Shown here piece by piece: positions 18,476 to 26,891 of a stretch of 64,000 nt of DNA. The stretch covers positions 46,178 through 110,177 of the forward strand of contig JACZWL010000004.1 in assembly GCA_022572185.1 (NCBI GenBank). The letters are read 5' to 3'. The notes beneath the pieces were generated by a model. It ran no database searches. It saw only the letters and a list, made by a program, of their open reading frames with translations, and was not told the origin of the DNA. A program made the position numbers and the translations under genes. Each line of letters begins with the position of its first letter. The stretch's first letter is position 1. The DNA comes from Pseudomonadota bacterium. Its GTDB lineage: Bacteria; Pseudomonadota; Gammaproteobacteria; Steroidobacterales; Woeseiaceae.

Positions 18476-19903
18476 ATGAATAAAGTAACAGGATTCAAAT
18501 GCTTGGTGCTGGCTCTCGCGCTTGCCACACCGTCGCTGTCAAATGCCACCTCATTGCTCGAGATCTACCAGCAGGCATTGCAAAGCGACCCCCTGATTCA
18601 TGAGGCAGAAGCCAGGCGGCTTGCTGCACTCGAAGCGCTGCCGCAGGCCCGCAGCGCCCTGTTTCCGCAAATCAATGCAAACGGCAACTGGGAGACCCGC
18701 AATGGATCTGGTACGACTCTTGAAACGGACTCCGGCGGCGGCATTGCACCTGTTCCATCAGAGTCAACGACCGAAACCAAAGGATGGAACATCGGTCTTC
18801 GTCAAACACTTTTCCGGTGGGACCAGATTGTCGGCCTGAAACAGGCTGGCAAAATCGTGGCAAAGGCGGAAGCCGACCGCGAGGCGGCGCAACAGGACCT
18901 GATCATCCGGGTGTCCGCGCGATATTTCGAAGTACTGGCTGCCGAGGACCGGCTGACTTCTATACACGCGGATCGGCTGGCCATCGCCAGGCAACTCGAG
19001 CAGGCCAAACAGCGTTTCGAAGTCGGCCTCATTGCGATTACCGACGTTCAGGAATCTCAGGCAGCCTATGACATTTCCGTTGCATCGGAAATACAAGCCA
19101 AGCGAGAGCTTGCGACGGCGCGCAATTTTCTCAGGGAGATAACGGGAGCATACGTATCGACACTATCGGCGCCCGGAGAGAATTTTCCGTTGCCGAACCC
19201 GAATCCCGCCGATCAACAAAGCTGGATCGACCTGGCGATGGGGCAAAATCTGGTGCTCGTTTCGAGCCGCCTCGATGAACAGATTGCCAGACACGAAATC
19301 GCGTTTCGGCGCACCGGCCACTATCCGACGGTTGATTTTGTTGCCGCTTACGGTGACTCGGACTCGACAATTACCGACCAGATTAGAAACGGGGTCGCAA
19401 TACCGGACTTCCCAACCCTCAACCGACAGGGCGACTCCATTGCAGTTGAGGTGTCTTTTCCTATTTTTTCCGGTGGTCGAACGTCGTCACGTGTTCGGGA
19501 GGCGGTATATTTGCACCGCGCATCGCGCGAGCAATTGCAGCGCGTGACCCGCGAAACGGAGCGGGCAACTCGTGATGCTTACCTCGGTGTCTTATCCGAA
19601 ATCAGCCGCGTAAAGGCCCTGGAGCAGGCCGTTGCTTCAAGCAGAACCGCTCTCGAGGCAACGCAGGCCGGTTTCGACGTCGGCACCCGGACGATCGTCG
19701 ATGTGCTGAACTCGCAGCGCACATTGTATGTGGCGATCACAAACTACTATCAAAGCCGTTATGTCTATATTGGTAATGTACTGCTGTTAAAACAGGCCGC
19801 GGGTAGTTTGCAGATTCAGGACCTCGAACAGGTTGACCGCTGGCTGGAAGACAGAGTGCCGCCGGAAAAGGCGATGGCGGAAGAAGAGGAGAACGAAAGC
19901 TAG
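18476..19903 (+). CDS. tolC: TolC family outer membrane protein
   Basis: Outer-membrane channel of tripartite efflux and type I secretion systems. 475 residues from the ATG at 18476. The signal peptide (CLVLALALATPSLSNA) is followed by two repeats of the OEP domain: SLLEIYQQALQSDPLIHEAEARRLA and later long helical segments; the C-terminal half holds GFDVGTRTIVDVLNSQRTLY, a strong TolC signature. No pump or adaptor gene is nearby, as for other general-purpose TolCs. The ORF opens further upstream at 18419, but that segment lacks a signal peptide. Confidence 0.93.
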   Translation: MNKVTGFKCLVLALALATPSLSNATSLLEIYQQALQSDPLIHEAEARRLAALEALPQARSALFPQINANGNWETRNGSGTTLETDSGGGIAPVPSESTTETKGWNIGLRQTLFRWDQIVGLKQAGKIVAKAEADREAAQQDLIIRVSARYFEVLAAEDRLTSIHADRLAIARQLEQAKQRFEVGLIAITDVQESQAAYDISVASEIQAKRELATARNFLREITGAYVSTLSAPGENFPLPNPNPADQQSWIDLAMGQNLVLVSSRLDEQIARHEIAFRRTGHYPTVDFVAAYGDSDSTITDQIRNGVAIPDFPTLNRQGDSIAVEVSFPIFSGGRTSSRVREAVYLHRASREQLQRVTRETERATRDAYLGVLSEISRVKALEQAVASSRTALEATQAGFDVGTRTIVDVLNSQRTLYVAITNYYQSRYVYIGNVLLLKQAAGSLQIQDLEQVDRWLEDRVPPEKAMAEEEENES

Positions 19904-19914
19904 CCCGGCGTTTC

Positions 19915-21192
19915 TTATCCCTTTTGGACTTCGCTGATCAGCGGCTCCATCAATTCCAGGAGTCGCCGAAGCGCACCCCTGTTTTTCGTGACTATTGTGC
20001 GGCCTTTGCTTCCCATCTTCTCTGCTTCGCCACGGTCGCAGAATAGTTTTCCAAGCGCATCAGCCAGTTCGGTTGAATTCTGAACCTGGACGGACGCACC
20101 CAGCTCACTGAACATGTTCGCAATATCCTGCGTGTTGAACAGATGGGGACCCGTCACAACGGGCAGTCCCAGGGCAGCCGGCTCCAGCAAATTATGCCCG
20201 CCGATTGGTACCAGCGTACCGCCGACAAAGGCAATGTCGCTTGCGGCATAGAACATTGGCAATTCACCCATCGTATCGCCAAGGAACACTCCTGTGTCTT
20301 TGGGACATGGACGCTCGTCGGTTCGCGATATGTACTTGAATTCTTTTCTCCGAAGCAGCGCCTTTACCGTCCCGGTTCGTTCGGGATGTCTTGGTACAAG
20401 TATTAGCAGGGCCTCCGGTATCTCTTGCAGCAGCTGCCGGTGCGCCGCGAGCACCTGTTCCTCCTCTTTGTCATGAGTGCTGGCAGCAACCCACACTGGC
20501 CTGTCGGGAAAATTCTGCTTTCGAAACGCCGCGCCCTGTGATTCGAGACCCGCCGGCTGCTCGAAATCGAACTTGATATTGCCAGTCACCCAGGTTCGTT
20601 CCGGCGCCGCACCGAGCGACCGGAAGCGATCGGCATCGGCTTCGCTCTGTGCCGCAATGACGATGCCATGGGACAAGGTTTCACGGAACAATGGCAAGAA
20701 GCGCCGGTAGCGTCCCACCGACCGCGGCGAAATACGGGCACTGACCAGAATCAACGGAATCTCCCTGCTGCCACAGGCATCATAGAGATTGGGCCAGATT
20801 TCCGTCTCCATGATCAGCGCAAGGACCGGCTTGATCGAATTGAAGAAATTCCGAACTGCCAATGGAATTTCGAATGGGATATAGCAATGAGCCACCTGAC
20901 CGCGAAACAGGCTAAGCACCCTCGCGGCACCGGTTGGCGTTACCGTCGTAATCAGCAATTGCCGTTCGGGGAAGCGATCCTGCAGTGCCCGTACCAAAGG
21001 AACCGTGGCCTGGACTTCGCCGACAGACACCGCGTGGATCCAGATGCTGCCCTTGGACAGCACGGGATACCCCATGCCGAGCCGTTGGTCCAGCCGGTCC
21101 CAGTAGCTGCGGTTGGCGAAGCCGCGAAAAATCCAATACAGCGCGTACAACGGCGAAAGCAGATAGGTAAGAAGAACGTAGGCGAAACGCAT
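19915..21192 (-). CDS. waaA: 3-deoxy-D-manno-octulosonic acid (Kdo) transferase
   Basis: Inner-membrane GT30 glycosyltransferase that adds Kdo to lipid IVA in lipopolysaccharide synthesis. 425 residues from the ATG at 21192. The N-terminal anchor (YVLLTYLLSPLYALYWIFRGF), WIHAVSVGEVQATVPLVRAL, LITTVTPTGAARV, ETEIWPNL and the C-terminal GGHNLLEPAALGLPVVTGPH are typical. The frame stays open upstream to 21288, straight through a repeat (21220-21300); the 32 extra residues are repeat-derived and I exclude them. Convergent with tolC. Confidence 0.95.
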   Translation of the reverse strand: MRFAYVLLTYLLSPLYALYWIFRGFANRSYWDRLDQRLGMGYPVLSKGSIWIHAVSVGEVQATVPLVRALQDRFPERQLLITTVTPTGAARVLSLFRGQVAHCYIPFEIPLAVRNFFNSIKPVLALIMETEIWPNLYDACGSREIPLILVSARISPRSVGRYRRFLPLFRETLSHGIVIAAQSEADADRFRSLGAAPERTWVTGNIKFDFEQPAGLESQGAAFRKQNFPDRPVWVAASTHDKEEEQVLAAHRQLLQEIPEALLILVPRHPERTGTVKALLRRKEFKYISRTDERPCPKDTGVFLGDTMGELPMFYAASDIAFVGGTLVPIGGHNLLEPAALGLPVVTGPHLFNTQDIANMFSELGASVQVQNSTELADALGKLFCDRGEAEKMGSKGRTIVTKNRGALRRLLELMEPLISEVQKG

Positions 21193-21219
21193 CGGCAGAT
21201 AAGTGCGAGGGAGGCCTCT

Positions 21220-21300
21220 GTGGGAGCCCGTCCTGACAGGCGATTGATGGACACCGTGTAACTCACCCGTCAGGACGGGCTCCTGCAAGACGTTCCCACA
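21220..21300. repeat. Inverted pair of GTGGGAGCCCGTCC repeats
   Basis: GTGGGAGCCCGTCCTGAC begins at 21220; the inverse, CACCCGTCAGGACGGGCTCC, lies at 21264-21283. Each unit contains its own small hairpin. A single unit recurs at 41023, so this is a dispersed REP/BIME-type repeat between nrdJb and waaA. Confidence 0.8.
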
Positions 21301-21323
21301 AAAAATGGCTGGACGCTAGCCCC

Positions 21324-22040
21324 TTATCCGCATTTGGAGTCGCCGCAACTCAGACAGGTTCGGCATCCGTCCATCATGACAACAGCCGCCCTGCTGCATT
21401 TCAGACACAGTTGTGCGCCTTCCGGATATTCGCTTTTGGAAAAAGCATCCTGTTGCTTCTTGCTGGCTTCGAATTCTGCCTTTTTTTCCTCGATCAGCTT
21501 TTTCTGCGCGTCATCGAGCTCCGGCGCAGCAAGGAGACCGATGAAGATCAGGTGCTTTTCGACGATGTAACCCAGTTCCGCAATGATCGACGGCATGAAC
21601 GTACCGCCGGGTTTCCAATAGCCACCGCGCGGATCAAACACCGCCTTGAGCTCGTCCACAAGGAATGTCACGTCGCCACCTTTACGGAAGACGGCAGAAA
21701 TAATACGTGTCAGCGCAACGATCCACTGGTAATGATCAAGGTTTTTTGAGTTGATGAAGATCTCGAAGGGGCGGCGTTTCTCGTGCTTTGTACCCTCATT
21801 CAAAACGATGTCGTTGATCGTTATATACATTGCGTGATCGGACACCGGTGTTTTTACCTTGTAGGTCGAACCGATGAGCATCTCCGGGCGCTCGAGCTTC
21901 TCGTGCATGCGGATGATATCTGCGCCACCCGAATCGGACTGTTCCCGTTTGAACTCGGGTTTTTGTGCGGCTGTAGCCTCATCCCCAGGTCGTTTCACCG
22001 CATAGCCAATGATTTTCTTGCTGATCTTTTTTGTACTCAT
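21324..22040 (-). CDS. nrdJb: Class II ribonucleotide reductase, small component NrdJb
   Basis: 238 residues corresponding to the C-terminal part of single-chain NrdJ, split off as in Pseudomonas aeruginosa. It begins MSTKKISKKIIGYAVKRP. The C-terminal tail is cysteine-rich (CLKCSRAAVVMMDGCRTCLSCG), matching the redox-active or metal-binding tail that recharges the active site of the catalytic subunit. It follows nrdJa by about 80 bases and is probably co-transcribed. Together they make deoxyribonucleotides with adenosylcobalamin. Confidence 0.88.
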   Translation of the reverse strand: MSTKKISKKIIGYAVKRPGDEATAAQKPEFKREQSDSGGADIIRMHEKLERPEMLIGSTYKVKTPVSDHAMYITINDIVLNEGTKHEKRRPFEIFINSKNLDHYQWIVALTRIISAVFRKGGDVTFLVDELKAVFDPRGGYWKPGGTFMPSIIAELGYIVEKHLIFIGLLAAPELDDAQKKLIEEKKAEFEASKKQQDAFSKSEYPEGAQLCLKCSRAAVVMMDGCRTCLSCGDSKCG

Positions 22041-22119
22041 CGAGTTTTTCCTAAACCGCAGTGCGAATCAGGCCCTGGTGAAGCGGCAATGGTTCGCGTC
22101 AGTGCGGGCCCCTACAGGG

Positions 22120-24279
22120 TCAAAGCTTACCGTAGTAGCCTTCCTTCAATGCATCAAACAAATTGGCGGCAGTATGCACTTCGCCATCATATTCAATTTC
22201 CTCGTCACCTTTCAGCTCGATCTCGGATCCGTCTTCGAGCGTGAACGAATAGATGGTGTTCTTGAGGTCTTTCTCTTTGACCAATACACCCTGGAACGCC
22301 TCCGGATTAAAGCGGAATGTCGTGCAGCCCTTTAGACCCTGCTCATAGGCGTACAGGTAAATGTTCTTGAAATCCTCATATGGATAATCGCTGGGAACAT
22401 TAGCAGTTTTTGAAATGGACGAATCAATCCACTTTTGAGCCGCCGCCTGAATATCGACATGAGCGGTTGGAGTTATGTCCTCCGCCGTTACAAAGTAATC
22501 CGGCAGTGCTTCTTCCGGTTTGCCCTCTCCCTCGGCACCCTCGGGCATTGCCAGCGGATTCACGAGACCCCGGTATGCGAGTAACTCGAAGGAAAACACG
22601 TCGATTTTTTCCTTTGTCTTCTTACCCTGCCGTATTACGTTTCTGAAGTAGTGGTGCGCGAAACTCGGCTCGATGCCGTTACTCGCGTTATTCGCCAACG
22701 ACAGCGAGATCGTTCCCGTCGGCGCAATCGAGCTGTGGTGCGTAAACCGTGCACCGACCTCTACCAGCTCATCGACCAGTTGCGGCGCTTCCTGCGCTAT
22801 CTGCTGCATATAGCGGCTGTAGCGGCTATGGAGAATACGCCCGGGCACCATGTCGCCGATCTGGTATCCGTCTTCCGCCATCTCAGGGCGCTTGGCAAGC
22901 ATTTCCCGAGTCACCTCGAACTCCTCGTTCATGATGGGTGCCGGACCCTTCTCTCTTGCCAGCTCAAGCGCGGCCTCCCATCCGGCGAGTCCCAGCTGCC
23001 TCGCGACCTCCTCAGTGAAGCTGATGGAATCCTTGCTGCCATAACTCATGCGCAGCATCGTGATTGCCGAACCCAGCCCCAGAAAGCCCATGCCATGGCG
23101 GCGTTTGCGGCTGATTTCTTTGCGCTGTAGCGAAAGCGGAAGACCGTTTATCTCGACGACGTTGTCAAGCATGCGCGTGAAGACCTTCACGACCTTCTTG
23201 AATTCTTCCCAGTCGAATCTGGCTTGCTCCGTAAACGGCTCCAGCACAAATCTCGTGAGGTTGATCGAGCCAAGGAGGCAGGAACCGTACGGCGGCAGTG
23301 GCTGCTCGCCGCAAGGATTCGTCGCACGAATGTTCTCGACGAACCAGTTGTTATTCATCTCGTTGACCTTGTCGATCAACACAAAGCCGGGCTCGGCGTA
23401 ATCATAGGTCGCTGCCATGATGACATCCCACACCCGGCGCGCCGGTATACTACGATAGATCTTGCTGGCCACCAGGCCATCCGGGTTACACACGTAGTTG
23501 TCCGGTTCCGGCCACTCCCTCCAAACGAACTGCTTTTCATCGTGGACATCCAGTCCGTCCTGCTCAACTTCTTTCGCTGTCACCGGAAAAGCGAGCTTCC
23601 AGTCATCGTCGTTCTTGACCGCTTGCATAAACTCCTCGGTAACCAGGAGAGACAGATTGAACTGCCGCAAGCGGCCGTCTTCGCGTTTGGCCCGTATGAA
23701 ATCCATGACATCCGGATGGCCGATATCGAACGTACCCATCTGCGCACCGCGCCGGCCCCCGGCCGATGAGACCGTGAAACACATCTTGTCGTAGATATCC
23801 ATAAACGACAGCGGCCCCGACGTGTACGCGCCGGCACCCGTAACGTAGGCCCCCTTGGGCCTCAGGGTGGAAAACTCGTAGCCGATGCCGCAACCGGCCT
23901 TCAGCGTCAGCCCGGCCTCGTGGACTTTGTTCAGAATGTTGTCCATCGAATCGGCAACCGTACCCGACACCGTGCAGTTGATCGTCGAGGTAGCCGGTTT
24001 GTGTTCCTGGGCGCCGGCATTCGAGATGATTCGCCCTGCCGGGATGGCACCACTTCTCAATGCCCAGAGAAACTCATCGAAACACTTATCGCGAAGCGGC
24101 TCTTCTTCGACTTCCGCGAGCGCACGTGCGACACGCTTGAAGGTGTCATCTATGGTGTCGTCCAACTTGGTTCCGTCTCTCGCTCTCAGACGATATTTTG
24201 CTTCCCAGATATCGAGCGACGCAGGCTGAATTGTGATGTCGGCTACAGAATTAGCGTCGACATGAACCGCGGACTTCAT
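22120..24279 (-). CDS. nrdJa: Class II (B12-dependent) ribonucleotide reductase, catalytic subunit NrdJa
   Basis: 719 residues from an ATG at 24279 preceded by AGGGGAG. The ten-stranded barrel motifs are visible: PAGRIISNAGAQEHKPATSTINCTVSG, the substrate-loop NPCGEQPLPPYGSC with the active-site Cys, GTISLSLANNASNGIEPSF near the C-terminus, and the later GCTTFRFNPEAFQG. The frame remains open to a TTG at 24408, but the extra 43 residues overlap RNA hairpins and look like leader. Being B12-dependent, it works with or without oxygen. An NrdR-like box lies upstream. Confidence 0.93.
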   Translation of the reverse strand: MKSAVHVDANSVADITIQPASLDIWEAKYRLRARDGTKLDDTIDDTFKRVARALAEVEEEPLRDKCFDEFLWALRSGAIPAGRIISNAGAQEHKPATSTINCTVSGTVADSMDNILNKVHEAGLTLKAGCGIGYEFSTLRPKGAYVTGAGAYTSGPLSFMDIYDKMCFTVSSAGGRRGAQMGTFDIGHPDVMDFIRAKREDGRLRQFNLSLLVTEEFMQAVKNDDDWKLAFPVTAKEVEQDGLDVHDEKQFVWREWPEPDNYVCNPDGLVASKIYRSIPARRVWDVIMAATYDYAEPGFVLIDKVNEMNNNWFVENIRATNPCGEQPLPPYGSCLLGSINLTRFVLEPFTEQARFDWEEFKKVVKVFTRMLDNVVEINGLPLSLQRKEISRKRRHGMGFLGLGSAITMLRMSYGSKDSISFTEEVARQLGLAGWEAALELAREKGPAPIMNEEFEVTREMLAKRPEMAEDGYQIGDMVPGRILHSRYSRYMQQIAQEAPQLVDELVEVGARFTHHSSIAPTGTISLSLANNASNGIEPSFAHHYFRNVIRQGKKTKEKIDVFSFELLAYRGLVNPLAMPEGAEGEGKPEEALPDYFVTAEDITPTAHVDIQAAAQKWIDSSISKTANVPSDYPYEDFKNIYLYAYEQGLKGCTTFRFNPEAFQGVLVKEKDLKNTIYSFTLEDGSEIELKGDEEIEYDGEVHTAANLFDALKEGYYGKL

Positions 24280-24480
24280 TTGGTGCCAAACTCCCCTAAA
24301 TTCCCTAAGGAGACCCCAATATTTTGACTTCGATTCATCTATCCAACGCTTTTTCAAGCGAATAGCTACCAGCTCACCACTAGCTATTTTTTTAGCGGCG
24401 AGTGCCAAAAATGGCCTCTAACTTCGTTATGGCAGGCACAAGATGTTGTGCTTACTAAGGCTCAAGATTATGCCTGCACG
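24280..24480 (-). ncRNA. Structured 5' leader of nrdJa (possible cis-regulatory RNA)
   Basis: Read on the minus strand, the leader folds into successive hairpins: GGCAGGCA/TGCCTGC (24431-24438 with 24471-24477) enclosing CACAA-GATG-TTGTG (24437-24450); GCCA-TTTT-TGGC (24404-24415); AATAGCTA/TAGCTATT (24361-24368 with 24381-24388); and CGCTT-GAAA-AAGCG, a GNRA tetraloop (24347-24360). I see no adenosylcobalamin riboswitch core. An nrdJ RNA motif is known upstream of class II reductase genes; whether this is one needs a covariance-model search. Confidence 0.45.
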
Positions 24481-24614
24481 GAGCCGCTGTCAAGACTTTG
24501 ATGGTTTTTTTCCACAAGCTATTAATATATTAAATTCAATGACTTCTAAGCATTACTGCAATAAGTGCTTTAAAACATTAACGAAAAAAATGGCACTTTT
24601 GTGAAAATTTTTTT

Positions 24615-24630
24615 TCACTATATCTAGTGG
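24615..24630. promoter_or_regulatory. NrdR-like box
   Basis: TCACTATATCTAGTGG closely matches the NrdR consensus (acaCwAtATaTwGtgt), with the central CTATATcTaG preserved. It lies upstream of nrdJa in an AT-rich stretch where its promoter is expected. I do not see the usual second box about 31 bases away. Confidence 0.55.
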
Positions 24631-24719
24631 TACCACATCCGCTACAAAACGCGTTTTTTTGCCCCTCAAACACGTCTTTCTTGCCCCGGAAATCTGCCCC
24701 TGACGAGCTATTTCCGGCA

Positions 24720-24746
24720 CTTGAAATGCCATTTCGCGACCTTATT
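24720..24746 (+). promoter_or_regulatory. Probable sigma32 heat-shock promoter of hsp20
   Basis: CTTGAAA at 24720-24726, 13 bases, then CCTTATT: a reasonable match to the sigma32 pattern CTTGAAA-N13/14-CCCATNT. It lies about 85 bases before the small heat-shock gene, whose induction it would explain. Confidence 0.5.
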
Positions 24747-24827
24747 TCAGTCCGCAATGATGCATTTTCTCCCGGCCTTTTCAGGGCCTTATGAACAGAA
24801 GATGTGCTTTTATTTTAGGAGTTGAAA

Positions 24828-25268
24828 ATGAATATACGCAGATATGAACCATGGTCACTTTTCGATCTCATGCAGCGCGATATGCTGCCTCTTGTGGGCC
24901 GCCGTACGGCATTGACCGGCGCTGATAACACGGTAGCCGACTGGGTACCGGCTGTTGATATTGTTGAGGAAAAAGACAGATTTGTACTCCATGCCGACGT
25001 GCCCGGCGTCGATCCGGCGAAAATCGAAGTCAGTATGGATGCCGGCGTTCTGAGCCTGTCGGGCGAACGGCGCAGCGAGACCAGCGATGAGTTTGAAGGC
25101 GTCAAGCGGGTAGAAAGAATCAGCGGAAAATTTTACCGCCGGTTTACGCTCCCGGAAACAGCGGACGCCGAAGGCATTAGTGCGAAGACCAGCAATGGTG
25201 TTCTCGAGATCACTATTCCGAAGCAGCCTGAGGTCCTGGCGCGACGTATCACCGTAGAAGCCGCCTGA
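24828..25268 (+). CDS. Small heat-shock protein, Hsp20/alpha-crystallin family
   Basis: A 146-residue ATP-independent holdase chaperone that keeps unfolding proteins soluble. The alpha-crystallin domain spans about 45-140: WVPAVDIVEEKDRFVLHADVPGVDPAKIEVSMDAGVLSLSGER, then the Hsp20 signature RRFTLPETADAEGISAKTSNGVLEITIPK. The N-terminal arm RRYEPWSLFDLMQRDM resembles class A bacterial sHsps. TAGGAG lies 6-7 bases before the ATG. A sigma32-like promoter precedes it and a strong hairpin follows. Confidence 0.93.
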   Translation: MNIRRYEPWSLFDLMQRDMLPLVGRRTALTGADNTVADWVPAVDIVEEKDRFVLHADVPGVDPAKIEVSMDAGVLSLSGERRSETSDEFEGVKRVERISGKFYRRFTLPETADAEGISAKTSNGVLEITIPKQPEVLARRITVEAA

Positions 25269-25311
25269 CAGAATCGACGGAAAACGCGACAGAAAATTGC
25301 GACTATCCGCC

Positions 25312-25344
25312 GCCGCGGCGCATCACCATAAGATGCGCCGCGGC
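25312..25344 (+). terminator. Strong hairpin after hsp20
   Basis: GCCGCGGCGCATC (25312-25324) pairs perfectly with GATGCGCCGCGGC (25332-25344) over a 7-base loop. There is no T run, so it may act with Rho or protect the mRNA 3' end. Confidence 0.5.
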
Positions 25345-25361
25345 AGTCCGGCAAACCAGCC

Positions 25362-25390
25362 GGAACTTTTCGACAACTCTCGTTGTCCTC
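25362..25390 (+). promoter_or_regulatory. Possible sigmaE promoter of the DegQ-like protease
   Basis: GGAACTT (25362-25368), exactly 16 bases, then GTCCTC (25385-25390). The -35 matches the sigmaE consensus fully; the -10 resembles GTCTAA less well. Control of a periplasmic HtrA protease by sigmaE is established in other Gammaproteobacteria. Confidence 0.45.
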
Positions 25391-25506
25391 TGCTAAAGCG
25401 GATATCATGTCCGCTGAAGCGGATATCGTTCATGTTCACGGGCGATTCAGCCGTATAGCGGTAGTGTCGATCCCGCATGGGATGATCGATCGAGGAAACC
25501 TCTTTT

Positions 25507-26838
25507 ATGAGCACGAAATTTAGACTTCTCTGGGCCGCCGTGCTCTTGTCAATGGCGGCGCTTGGCGCTGCTGCTTTACCCGATGAGCTTGGCGGCCAGC
25601 CCATGCCGAGCCTTGCCCCGCTGGTGAAGAAGGTTGCGCCAGCCGTCGTCAATATTCGTGTCAGCCAGACAATATCGACACGCTCTCCGTTTGGCGACGA
25701 CACGTTTCGACGATTTTTCGGCATTCCCAACGAACGCAAGGTGGCCAGCGCCGGCTCCGGTGTCATTGTAGATGCCGAGAACGGCTACATACTCACTAAC
25801 CACCATGTCGTAGAAAACGCCGACAAGATTCAGATTTCCCTGATCAACGAAGTCACTCTTGATGCCACGGTGATCGGATCCGATGCTGCGACCGATATCG
25901 CGCTCATCAAAGTGGACCCTAAGAATCTCGTGGAGTTGCCGATCGGCAACTCCGATGACGTCGAAGTCGGTGACTTTGTCATCGCTATCGGCAATCCGTT
26001 CGGGCTCGGCCATACCGTGACTTCCGGCATCGTCAGTGCGCTTGGGCGGACCGGCATCAGCAGTGATGGCTACGAAGACTTTATTCAGACCGATGCCTCC
26101 ATCAATCCCGGCAATTCAGGAGGCGCTCTCGTCAATATGAACGGTGAGCTCATCGGCATCAACTCGGTGATTATCAGCCGCACTGGTAACAATGTCGGCA
26201 TCGGTTTTGCAGTGCCGTCTGAAATAGCCCAGTCGATCATGCGTCAAATCCTCGACTTCGGTGAAGTCCGGCGGGGACTGCTGGGTGTCACGATTACGAC
26301 AATCGACGAGGAAAGTGCCAAAGCGCTTGGTGCCAAGGTGGATAGTGGGGCACTGGTATCCAATATCGAGCCCGGTTCCGCGGCCGAGAAGGCCGGTTTG
26401 CAGGTCGACGACATCATCACGCGGGTAGACGATAAGAGGATCGATAACAGCCGCGAGCTGGCGAATGCGATCGGCCTCAAGGGGTCGGGCGAAGAAATTG
26501 GCATTGAGTTCGTCCGGGACGGCAAGTCCCACTCAGTAACCGCAAAGCTTGGTCAGCAATCGGTATCCCGTAGTGCCGGCACCGAGATACACCCCGGACT
26601 TGCCGGAGCGCAGTTTGCAGCCAGTTCGACCAGTACCGTTGGTGGCGTTGATGTAACGGAAGTCGAGCCCGGCAGCCCCGCAGCACAGCGTGGCCTGCGG
26701 TCGGGCGACGTCATCATTGCGGTCAATCGCCGCTCAGTTCAGGATCTGCGCGAGCTGCGGGCAGTCGCCCAGGGCAATCGCATCCTGTTCCTGCTCGTAA
26801 GGCGAGGCGACCGGCAATTGATGCTGCAAATCCGCTGA
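25507..26838 (+). CDS. Periplasmic HtrA-family serine protease (DegQ/MucD-like)
   Basis: 443 residues: signal peptide (about 1-23), trypsin-like protease domain and two PDZ domains. The catalytic triad is His100 (LTNHHVVENAD), Asp130 (AATDIALIKVD) and Ser204 (INPGNSGGALVN). PDZ1 starts near GLLGVTITTIDEESAKALGA and PDZ2 near VGGVDVTEVEPGSPAAQRGLRSGD. Degrades or refolds misfolded envelope proteins. Length and the short activation loop favour DegQ over DegP. It ends against the hairpin repeat at 26847 and converges on the lipoprotein peptidase. Confidence 0.92.
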   Translation: MSTKFRLLWAAVLLSMAALGAAALPDELGGQPMPSLAPLVKKVAPAVVNIRVSQTISTRSPFGDDTFRRFFGIPNERKVASAGSGVIVDAENGYILTNHHVVENADKIQISLINEVTLDATVIGSDAATDIALIKVDPKNLVELPIGNSDDVEVGDFVIAIGNPFGLGHTVTSGIVSALGRTGISSDGYEDFIQTDASINPGNSGGALVNMNGELIGINSVIISRTGNNVGIGFAVPSEIAQSIMRQILDFGEVRRGLLGVTITTIDEESAKALGAKVDSGALVSNIEPGSAAEKAGLQVDDIITRVDDKRIDNSRELANAIGLKGSGEEIGIEFVRDGKSHSVTAKLGQQSVSRSAGTEIHPGLAGAQFAASSTSTVGGVDVTEVEPGSPAAQRGLRSGDVIIAVNRRSVQDLRELRAVAQGNRILFLLVRRGDRQLMLQIR

Positions 26839-26846
26839 AAACCGGA

Positions 26847-26878
26847 GTCGAACCGCTAACGTTTCTTGGCGGTTCGAC
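26847..26878. terminator. Hairpin, copy 2 of the GGTCGAACCGC repeat family
   Basis: GTCGAACCGC (26847-26856) pairs with GCGGTTCGAC (26869-26878), then CCCCATTATT. It lies between two convergent genes and is a possible bidirectional terminator. Confidence 0.65.
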
Positions 26879-26891
26879 CCCATTATTGGCA

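Noticed and set aside
24431..24480. Adenosylcobalamin riboswitch before nrdJa
   Set aside because: The B12-box consensus is not present on either strand; only generic hairpins are seen.
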